Below, piece after piece: positions 6,188 through 11,477 of a stretch of 11,477 nucleotides of DNA. This DNA comes from Bryobacteraceae bacterium (lineage in GTDB: Bacteria > Acidobacteriota > Terriglobia > Bryobacterales > Bryobacteraceae), in NCBI GenBank assembly GCA_030036985.1, contig JASHSD010001037.1, positions 1 to 11,477 of the forward strand, in the 5' to 3' direction. Made by a program: the position numbers and the translations under genes. How positions within the stretch are numbered: position 1 is the first letter of the stretch; each line of letters starts with the position of its first letter. The notes under the pieces are model-generated. The model made no database searches and was not told the DNA's origin. It saw nothing but the letters and a program-made list of their open reading frames with translations.

Positions 6188-7561
6188 ATGAGCGGCCGCA
6201 GTCTCGAATCGCTTCTGCGGAAAACGTCGGCGGTGAAGCTCCTGCGCAATTCGACGACGGGGCCTCACGTTTACCCCGTGGTGCCGGCCGAGTACACGAA
6301 CTGGAGGGATGAGCAGCGCGCGTGGCAGAAGACGGCCATTCTGTTCAACCAGTCGTATCACATGACCGACATGTACGTGGAAGGTCCGGACGCGCTGAAA
6401 TTGCTGTCCGACCTGGGCGTGAATACATTTAAGAATTTCGGTCCGAACAAAGCCAAACAGTACATTGTGTGCAATTACGACGGCTACGTGATCGGCGATG
6501 TCATCCTGTTCGGCCTCGAAGAAAACCTGTTCAACATAGTGGGCCGGCCCTCGGTTCACAACTGGGTTCAGTACCATTGCGAGACAGGCGGCTACAACGC
6601 CAAACTCACGCGCGACGATCGGGCGGCTGAACAGAAGGGTACGGTGGTGCGGAAAGCGTATCGGTATCAGGTGCAGGGGCCGAACGCGTTGAAGTTGATG
6701 GACAAGGCGCTCGGCCACCCAACGCCAGAGGTCAAATTCTTTCACATGTCGAACTTCACGATCGCCGGGAAATCCGTGCGGGTGCTGCGTCACGGCATGG
6801 TCGGCCAGCCCGGGTTCGAATTGTTCGGTCCGTGGGCGGACGGCGAAGCGGTGAAGGCGGCTCTCGTGGAGGCCGGCCAGGAGTTCGGGCTGCGGTTGTC
6901 GGGCGCCCGGGCCTATTCCTCAAACACTTTGGAATCGGGCTGGATTCCCTCCCCGCTCCCCGCCATCTTCAGTGGCGACAAAATGAAGGCCTACCGTGAA
7001 TGGCTGTCCGCCGATGCCTGGGAATGCCGCGGTTCACTTGGCGGCAGCTTCTACTCCGAGAACATCGAAGATCACTATCTGACGCCATACGACCTCGGCT
7101 ATGGGCCTGTCGTCAAATTCGATCATGACTTCATCGGACGCGAAGCGCTGGAGAAGATTGCGAAGAACCCGAAGCGCACGAAAGTTACATTGGCGCTGGA
7201 CACTGCCGATGTGATGAAGGCGATGGGAACGATGTTCGAAAAGGGCGATCGGGCCAAGTACTTCGAGTTTCCTTCGGCCGTGTATTCCACATGGCCCTAT
7301 GACAAGGTCGTGAAGGATGGTAAGACCATCGGCATCTCGACCTGGGTCGGCTACAGTTCCAACGAGGGCAGGATGCTCACTTTGGCGATCCTGGATAACG
7401 ACCAGACTTACCCGGGCAATGACGTCACCTTCGTGTGGGGCGAGCAGCCCGGCACGGGATCCAGGCCTACAGTCGAGCCGCACGTACAGGTAGGAATCGG
7501 AGCGACCGTTTCTCCTGTGCCTTATTCGGAGACGGCGCGCGTAGCTTATCGCTCGACATAG
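6188..7561 (+). CDS. ligM: Tetrahydrofolate-dependent aryl O-demethylase, LigM/DesA (GcvT-like) family
   Basis: 457 residues from the ATG at 6188, preceded by a weak GGTGG. The protein is GcvT-like and closely resembles Sphingobium LigM/DesA over nearly its full length (about 470 residues): VYPVV (28-32), SNTLESGWIPSPLPAIF near 244-260, GGSF(Y/V)S, DLGYGPVVKFDHDFIGREAL, and near the end VEPHVQVGIGATVSPVPYS. Residues Y29, H58, R120 and Y243 fall where I recall LigM Y31, H60, R122 and the catalytic Y247. LigM moves the methyl group of vanillate or 3-O-methylgallate to tetrahydrofolate in the cytoplasm. The exact methoxy-substrate here is unknown, and family members have drifted in specificity. 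No van, lig ring-cleavage or folate genes lie alongside. The gene stands alone behind its own promoter with three operator candidates. An in-frame extension to 6017 is rejected because it runs through the promoter. Confidence 0.87.
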   Translation: MSGRSLESLLRKTSAVKLLRNSTTGPHVYPVVPAEYTNWRDEQRAWQKTAILFNQSYHMTDMYVEGPDALKLLSDLGVNTFKNFGPNKAKQYIVCNYDGYVIGDVILFGLEENLFNIVGRPSVHNWVQYHCETGGYNAKLTRDDRAAEQKGTVVRKAYRYQVQGPNALKLMDKALGHPTPEVKFFHMSNFTIAGKSVRVLRHGMVGQPGFELFGPWADGEAVKAALVEAGQEFGLRLSGARAYSSNTLESGWIPSPLPAIFSGDKMKAYREWLSADAWECRGSLGGSFYSENIEDHYLTPYDLGYGPVVKFDHDFIGREALEKIAKNPKRTKVTLALDTADVMKAMGTMFEKGDRAKYFEFPSAVYSTWPYDKVVKDGKTIGISTWVGYSSNEGRMLTLAILDNDQTYPGNDVTFVWGEQPGTGSRPTVEPHVQVGIGATVSPVPYSETARVAYRST

Positions 7562-7569
7562 TACCGGGA

Positions 7570-7611
7570 CCGCTTGCTCACGCGCGCGGCTCGGTAACAC
7601 GTTCCAAGCGG
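7570..7611. terminator. Weak inverted repeat between convergent genes
   Basis: CCGCTTG (7570-7576) and CAAGCGG (7605-7611) can pair around a 28-base GC-rich loop. It occupies the 53-base gap between the stop codons of the demethylase gene and the convergent minus-strand gene. There is no T tract, so intrinsic termination is doubtful; a repeat fragment is equally possible. Confidence 0.25.
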
Positions 7612-7614
7612 CTG

Positions 7615-8649
7615 TCAGGAACCGGCGATTGCCTGTCGCGATCCTATGAGCCGGTAATGACTCCGTTTGTACCTCAGGACAATCGGAGACGAGGTCACGC
7701 ACTGATAGAACGTCGGGCGCTTGATTCCAAGCACGCGTGAACGGCAGATCAGTTCCGAGTTGGACATGCAGCCGTCGTTCCCGGCCAGCAATTGAAAAAT
7801 ATCCCTTTCGGTGTGGTTCAATACTTCACCGATCCCGATTTCCGCATCGGCCCTGATCGTATCGCCGTCGACTGAAAGCTCCGGCAGCTGCCGGCAGAAT
7901 TCGAGCAGAATTTCGTTGGGCGGCAGAGGATCTCCCATTCTCTGAAGGCCCAGACGCGCTTCCGCGATGCCGACCGGATTGGCCACAGCCAGCATCTTTC
8001 GGATGCGGCTCGCAATCCGATTGTTGGCGGCGTCGGAAAACCAGAACCATCCCGCCCCCCGTTGCAGCCATCGGAAATCGGCCTGTCCCGAAAGGACAGT
8101 CTCCAGCAGATTCAACTCCCGGCGCTCGTTTCCCCGGTTACGTCCCTGCGGCAGACAGTCGCGGAGAGAGGCCATCCCATAGCGGCGAACTCGTTGCCGC
8201 GCGGCGCTGATGACCTCGGGGAATCGCGGATAGTCGCTCGCGATCACCATCCTCTCGCCTTCCAGATCGGTCACGCGAAATGGCGCGGGACGCCGCAGCA
8301 GCGCCGCGATCCCGACAATTCCCTCGATGCGGAAAGCTCTGCTCGTCAGTCCCCGCTTCTGTAACTCGGCTTCAATGACAGCGGCAGGCGCGGGCAGGCC
8401 GGCGACAATGGCCGCGATCACCCGATCCAGGGCAGGGAGACCAGCCGGCCTCAGGCAGGATCGAGGATCCGATTCCGACACAATCTGACGGACTCTCTCG
8501 CGAGTAAGACCGAACTCATCGCCGATTCTTTGAAAGTTGGCGCCGCCCTCGCCATCCAATCCATAGTGTCTTGCGACAATCCTGCAGTCCCGGTCATTTT
8601 CGGGAAAGCGAAACAACTCCGTTTCGAGTGACAATGTGAGTGGGGTCAC
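7615..8649 (-). CDS. Sigma-70 region-4-like helix-turn-helix protein, function unknown
   Basis: 344 residues from a GTG at 8649 with a strong GGAGAG four bases upstream. Residues about 20-60 look like sigma-70 region 4: a CRIVARHYGLDG helix followed by FQRIGDEFGLTRERVRQIVSE, with the TRERVRQI recognition-helix core typical of primary sigma factors. Regions 1-3 are absent, so this is not a complete sigma factor. The remaining 280 residues are soluble and basic in places, with segments that could be winged-helix repeats (for example about 80-115, and 270-335 with ERDIFQLLAGNDGCMSNSELI). I do not recognise a named family for them. Likely a DNA-binding regulator. It is read leftwards, convergent with the demethylase gene. 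The 144-base gap from the LysR gene upstream suggests its own promoter. Confidence 0.75.
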   Translation of the reverse strand: MTPLTLSLETELFRFPENDRDCRIVARHYGLDGEGGANFQRIGDEFGLTRERVRQIVSESDPRSCLRPAGLPALDRVIAAIVAGLPAPAAVIEAELQKRGLTSRAFRIEGIVGIAALLRRPAPFRVTDLEGERMVIASDYPRFPEVISAARQRVRRYGMASLRDCLPQGRNRGNERRELNLLETVLSGQADFRWLQRGAGWFWFSDAANNRIASRIRKMLAVANPVGIAEARLGLQRMGDPLPPNEILLEFCRQLPELSVDGDTIRADAEIGIGEVLNHTERDIFQLLAGNDGCMSNSELICRSRVLGIKRPTFYQCVTSSPIVLRYKRSHYRLIGSRQAIAGS

Positions 8650-8676
8650 GATTCTCTCCGAAACTTACGTGTGCCA

Positions 8677-8734
8677 CGCATGCACTGCGCGAGCCAGAAA
8701 ACCCCAGCATAATCGGGATGCCGCCGGGAGTCGA
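8677..8734 (-). promoter_or_regulatory. Tentative promoter of the region-4-like gene, with an off-consensus TGCATGCG
   Basis: On the minus strand TCGACT (8734-8729) and TATGCT (8711-8706) are 17 bases apart, each matching four of six consensus positions. TGCATGCG (8684-8677), one base from the TGCATGCA palindrome, lies 21 bases after the -10. The same one-mismatch word also occurs twice inside the quinoprotein coding region, so this site may be chance. Confidence 0.25.
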
Positions 8735-8775
8735 TAGACGAAGCTGAATACTAGTCATCAACCTCTTTGATATTC

Positions 8776-8794
8776 GCCCGGGTCTCGACCGGGC
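8776..8794 (-). terminator. GC-rich hairpin at the end of the LysR gene
   Basis: GCCCGG (8776-8781) pairs with CCGGGC (8789-8794) around a seven-base loop, overlapping the last base of the LysR stop codon. No U-rich tail follows on the minus strand, so it is at best a weak terminator or a 3'-end stabilising structure. Confidence 0.3.
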
Positions 8795-9774
8795 TACGAG
8801 GCCAGGGTTTTCCGGATCATCGACGCGGGCGCGCCGGATTCGGTTTTCACAGCCGCGGGAGTGCGCAGAAACAGGCCGGCTACAACCTTTCGGAACCACT
8901 GGCTGGCGGGATCGTGCATCAGGCGCTCATGCCACATCTGATATATGAAGTACGGCGGAATAGTGACGGGTAGTTCCACCAGCCTTACCTTCCCCGTCTG
9001 GGCAAGATATGCGCCAAGCTGTTCCGGAAGAATGGCGATGAGATCGGTAGTGGCGAGTATAGGTCCGAGACCCAGGAAACTGGGCACCCGTAATCCGATC
9101 TGGCGGCGAATCCTGTTGACGGCCAGGGTTTCCTCAACGACGGAGTGACCCGTGCCGCTCGTCGATACGCCTACGTGGAATTCCATCTCAAACTGACTGG
9201 TGGTCAGGCTCTTGCCGATCCGGGGATGGTCGTTTCGCAAGGCGCACACAAAGCGATCCTGAAACAACCGCTGTCCATAGAAACCAGTACCTTTGGGATG
9301 GATGAAACCTACCGCCAGATCCACATCCCCCGATTCCAGCAGCGCGGGTGTCTGATCCGAGATATTGCACAGAGTGACCGAAACCGAAGGGCTGATCCGC
9401 TTGAGCCGCTTCAGAAGCGTCGGCAGCAGAGTCAGCTGGGCGATGTCGGTGGAGCAAAGCCGGAAGACGCGATCGGAGCTCGCGGGATCGAAGGCCACTC
9501 TTTGTTCGAGCGCTTTGCGGAGATAAAACTCCGCGCTCTTCAGTACTTCGATCAGCTCCGCGCCGCGCGGCGTCGGCTCCATGCCGGCGGAAGTGCGCAC
9601 GAACAACGGATCGTCGAAATGCCTGCGGAGTTTCGCCAGAGCCATGCTGACGGTGGACTGGCGAATGGAGAGATTCGCGGCCGTGGCCGATACGCTTCGG
9701 CTCGCATAAAGATCGCCGATTATCGCGACCACCTTGAGATCGAGATTTTTCAGCGATTCCTTGCGCATCGCCAT
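8794..9774 (-). CDS. LysR-family transcriptional regulator (NodD/NahR/LinR-like subgroup)
   Basis: 326 residues, normal length for the family. Residues about 10-68 form the winged helix-turn-helix: LDLKVVAIIGDLYASRSVSATA, then SIRQSTVSMALAKLRRHFDDPLFVRTSAGMEPTPRG. The DDPLFVR...GM.PTPRG signature is typical of the NodD/NahR/LinR subgroup, whose members often sense aromatic compounds. The effector-binding domain spans about 90-310 (DRVFRLCSTDIAQLTLLP; SGDVDLAVGF; LATTDLIAILPEQL). Two ATGs, at 9774 and 9768, are possible; the second has GGGGA at better spacing. It begins 47 bases after the secreted-protein gene on the same strand, so the two may be co-transcribed. LysR proteins normally bind T-N11-A sites, so it is not an obvious reader of the gapless TGCATGCA palindrome. 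Confidence 0.88.
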   Translation of the reverse strand: MAMRKESLKNLDLKVVAIIGDLYASRSVSATAANLSIRQSTVSMALAKLRRHFDDPLFVRTSAGMEPTPRGAELIEVLKSAEFYLRKALEQRVAFDPASSDRVFRLCSTDIAQLTLLPTLLKRLKRISPSVSVTLCNISDQTPALLESGDVDLAVGFIHPKGTGFYGQRLFQDRFVCALRNDHPRIGKSLTTSQFEMEFHVGVSTSGTGHSVVEETLAVNRIRRQIGLRVPSFLGLGPILATTDLIAILPEQLGAYLAQTGKVRLVELPVTIPPYFIYQMWHERLMHDPASQWFRKVVAGLFLRTPAAVKTESGAPASMIRKTLAS

Positions 9775-9821
9775 CCCCGTTCAAAGGTCCGACGCGGCGC
9801 CGGGGTAAGACACGGGCCTCA

Positions 9822-10610
9822 CTATTTGCCCGACCCTACCAGATGTTCGACATCGCGATTGTTTTCCTGGCAAATGTACTCCATCAATTCGCCTTTCAAC
9901 AATGTGGGATGCGTGGTGAATTTCCAGGAAGCTGTATAAGCCCCGGGGTCGTCGACCGTATGCTCGATTTCCAGATGGCCGGCATCCACCCGGCGGATAC
10001 GCTCGATCACGTGGAGCTTATCGGTGGTGGGCAGCCCCGACTCATCGATCCAGCTCTTGCCGTTGAGCCCGATCGTATCGATAACGAAGGTATCGCCGTC
10101 CCAACGGCCGATCGAATCGCCCAGCCATGAGGGGTTGGGGTCCTTCTCATGCGGCCGTCCGTCGGTGAAGATCTGGCGCCAGATGTGTGCTCCGCCTTCG
10201 TAGACGATCAACGTCAGTCCCGGCGTCTGCACGATGCGGAAAGGATAAGGCGTGGTGCTCATGCGCGGGACGCCTGGAGGCAGACAGCGCGCTTCCGGAT
10301 CGTCCTTGGAGATGTTGGCCTTCCGTTCGTTGTAAAGCTTTTCCGCCCAAGGCTGAAAGGGAGGGTGAACGCCGGTCGCGACCAGGTCGACGTTCTGCCG
10401 GATGGCATTGGGCGCCCACGCGCCGGAAATGTCCGGCTTGCCCTCGGCGTTCGTGGGAGCCGGTCCGGTCGGCGCTCCGTCGCCGCGGCCGGGACCTCGC
10501 CCCGCGCCGCGCCCGGTGCCGGGAGGCGGCGCCTGGCCGTCGATTAATCCTGGAAGGAGGGTCAAGGCCATGCAGGACATCGTCACAGCCACGAAAAGCT
10601 TCTTGCCCAT
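9822..10610 (-). CDS. Small secreted protein of an acidobacterial uncharacterised family
   Basis: 262 residues. An ATG start with AAAGG about 11 bases upstream; an N-terminal signal peptide (KK then a hydrophobic stretch, cleavage likely near GQA at 25-27); then a Gly/Arg/Pro-rich linker (about 28-55); then a compact domain. Blocks I recognise as recurring in many acidobacterial paralogues include GKPDISGAW, DDPEARCLPPGVPR, RIVQTPG, IFTDGR, SIGRWDGDTFVIDTIGLN, DKLHVIERIRR, HTVDDPGAYTASW and YICQEN. I know no assigned function or name for this family and no catalytic motif is evident. It would act in the periplasm or outside the cell. Its promoter has the same layout as that of the O-demethylase gene, so the two may respond to the same signal. 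A LysR gene follows after 47 bases and may share the transcript. Confidence 0.85.
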   Translation of the reverse strand: MGKKLFVAVTMSCMALTLLPGLIDGQAPPPGTGRGAGRGPGRGDGAPTGPAPTNAEGKPDISGAWAPNAIRQNVDLVATGVHPPFQPWAEKLYNERKANISKDDPEARCLPPGVPRMSTTPYPFRIVQTPGLTLIVYEGGAHIWRQIFTDGRPHEKDPNPSWLGDSIGRWDGDTFVIDTIGLNGKSWIDESGLPTTDKLHVIERIRRVDAGHLEIEHTVDDPGAYTASWKFTTHPTLLKGELMEYICQENNRDVEHLVGSGK

Positions 10611-10670
10611 AAAGAGAAATACCTTTCTGGCCTCTGCGTCAGGCCGGACGGTGGTTCACGACTCAAGGTC

Positions 10671-10687
10671 GCATTCAGCGTGAATGC
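10671..10687. other. Perfect hairpin in the leader of the secreted-protein gene
   Basis: GCATTCA and TGAATGC form a perfect seven-base stem around a GCG loop. It lies in the predicted 5' leader, between the operator candidate at 10697-10704 and the start codon at 10610. It could be an RNA hairpin affecting message stability or a second, unrelated operator. Confidence 0.4.
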
Positions 10688-10696
10688 TTCTGAAAA

Positions 10697-10704
10697 TGCA
10701 TGCA
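10697..10704. promoter_or_regulatory. TGCATGCA operator candidate, site 4
   Basis: On the minus strand TGCATGCA followed by TTTTC lies 17 bases after the predicted -10, at about +12 to +19 of the secreted-protein transcript, the same position as site 3 in the demethylase promoter. On the plus strand its flank (TGCATGCAATTTG) matches site 2 exactly over 13 bases. Confidence 0.65.
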
Positions 10705-10721
10705 ATTTGGTATCGTGCTAC

Positions 10722-10751
10722 AGTCTATACCTCGCGCCGATTCCGTGTCAA
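10722..10751 (-). promoter_or_regulatory. Predicted sigma70 promoter of the secreted-protein gene
   Basis: On the minus strand a perfect -35 TTGACA (10751-10746) is followed after 18 bases by TAGACT (10727-10722). TATAGA (10729-10724, 16-base spacer) is an alternative -10. Transcription would start near 10715, giving a leader of about 105 bases before the ATG at 10610. The distance from TTGACA to TGCATGCA is exactly 47 bases, as in the demethylase promoter. Confidence 0.65.
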
Positions 10752-10848
10752 TAATTTGTCGCGGAGTGTCGCGGGGCGGGATACGGCTTGGCCGTGGCGC
10801 GGCCAAGGCTTCATCCGAATTGATGGCGGCGACGGTCTGCCGCAACAT

Positions 10849-10856
10849 TGCATGCA
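10849..10856. promoter_or_regulatory. TGCATGCA operator candidate, site 5
   Basis: An exact palindrome six bases past the stop codon of the epimerase-like gene and about 137 bases upstream of the predicted start of the secreted-protein transcript. Its centre is 152 bases from site 4. Its place relative to the promoter is similar to that of site 1 at the demethylase gene, which is 160 bases from site 3. Confidence 0.55.
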
Positions 10857-10862
10857 TATCGA

Positions 10863-11477
10863 TTATTCAATTCGGATGCGGGCCGGGATCGCAGCCTCCA
10901 GGCATGCGCCAGGCACATATTCCGGAACCAGACGGAGAATCGTTTCGAGCAAGCTTTCCGTTCGGCGGGTCGCGACACACGCGCAGAGTTGCTCGGCCGC
11001 ACGGGAACAATCGGCCGGCGAGAGTCGTCGCGTTTCCAGAATGGTAAGCGGACCATCAACCGTTCCGACCACCGCCTCGCCGGGCCCGATCAGATCTTCG
11101 GTGACCTTCTCCCCCGGGCGAAGGCCCGTGAAGCTTATTGGGATTTCGGCGGATCGTGCAACGGAATGGCTGTGTGCCAACGCGAGAAATCGCGCCAACT
11201 CCACGATGCGCACGGGTTCCCCGAGTTCGGGCATCAGGAGTTTTCCCTCGCAGGGAGCCGCGCCCGCGGCCAGGATTGCCGTCACGGTTTCATCGATGGT
11301 AAGGAAATAGCGGGACGCGTCGGCATGGGTAACCGAAAGCGGCTCTCCCCTCCCGATCTGCTCCAGGAAAAGCGGGACCGCGCTGCCGGTTGAGCCGATT
11401 ACGTTGCCCAACCGGACAGCGTTGGCTATGCACGACCGGCCGCTCAGTGAGACCGCCATCAGTTCCGCGATGCGCTT
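10863..11477 (-). CDS. Nucleotide-sugar epimerase/dehydratase, CapD/FlaA1/WbpM family, C-terminal part (5' end outside window)
   Basis: The frame is open to the right edge, where it begins K-R-I-A-E-L, matching the 'TKR.AE' stretch found in this family; the ATG at 11459 is internal. The 204 visible residues carry the conserved second half of the Polysacc_synt_2 domain: RLGNVIGSTGSAVPLFLEQI, then VTHADASRYFLTIDETV, GEPVRIVELARFLAL, FTGLRPGEKVTEDL, and a short tail near RLVPEYVPG. These are SDR-type enzymes that bind NAD(P) and act as UDP-GlcNAc 4,6-dehydratases or 4-epimerases in capsule, exopolysaccharide or O-antigen synthesis. The Rossmann fold, catalytic residues and any N-terminal membrane domain would lie outside the window, so dehydratase and epimerase cannot be told apart. 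It is separated by 252 bases from the downstream secreted-protein gene, which has its own promoter. Confidence 0.88.
   Translation of the reverse strand, partial: KRIAELMAVSLSGRSCIANAVRLGNVIGSTGSAVPLFLEQIGRGEPLSVTHADASRYFLTIDETVTAILAAGAAPCEGKLLMPELGEPVRIVELARFLALAHSHSVARSAEIPISFTGLRPGEKVTEDLIGPGEAVVGTVDGPLTILETRRLSPADCSRAAEQLCACVATRRTESLLETILRLVPEYVPGACLEAAIPARIRIE

Noticed and set aside
6113..6793. Minus-strand open frame of 226 codons opposite the demethylase gene
   Set aside because: It is a shadow of the LigM-like coding region with a His/Arg/Val-rich translation and no family resemblance.
9145..9939. Plus-strand open frame of 264 codons opposite the LysR gene
   Set aside because: The minus strand encodes a canonical LysR protein here; the plus frame has no recognisable motif and crosses two real genes.
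10684..11393. Plus-strand open frames over the secreted-protein promoter and the epimerase gene
   Set aside because: Both are Arg/Ser-rich shadows of the CapD-like gene, and one begins inside the regulatory region.

Overview
The window looks like a chromosomal segment of a GC-rich soil bacterium, most likely an acidobacterium of the Solibacter/Bryobacter type. This rests on gene content, not on a search: an Oar-like TonB-dependent receptor, a cytochrome c-PQQ propeller quinoprotein, a LigM-type O-demethylase, and a small secreted protein of a family I know as common and uncharacterised in acidobacteria. No rRNA, tRNA, CRISPR array, transposase or integrase was seen.

Layout, plus strand: the 3' part of an outer-membrane receptor (1-1746) ends in a strong intrinsic terminator. 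A four-base tandem repeat and a sigma70-like promoter follow, then a fusion of an NqrB/RnfD-like membrane domain with cysteine-rich Sel1 repeats (1978-3918). A symmetric 111-bp palindromic element separates this from a secreted cytochrome c-PQQ dehydrogenase-like protein (4071-5888). A regulatory intergenic region with a consensus promoter and three TGCATGCA sites leads into a LigM/DesA-like O-demethylase (6188-7561).

Layout, minus strand: a protein with a sigma-70 region-4-like helix-turn-helix (8649-7615) converges on the demethylase. To its right are a LysR-type regulator (9774-8794), a small secreted protein of unknown function (10610-9822), and the 3' part of a CapD/FlaA1-type nucleotide-sugar epimerase/dehydratase (11477-10863) that runs off the window.

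The main discovery candidate is regulatory. The demethylase promoter and the promoter of the secreted-protein gene, 4.7 kb away on the other strand, share the same architecture to the base: TTGACA, 18 bases, a TAnAnT -10, 17 bases, then TGCATGCATTTTC. Five exact TGCATGCA palindromes occur in the window; all lie in these two intergenic regions. This suggests one regulator, not identified here, controls both genes. It would tie the unknown secreted protein (and possibly the downstream LysR gene) to methoxy-aromatic or one-carbon metabolism. The quinoprotein and the receptor could supply substrates to the same catabolism, but that is inference.
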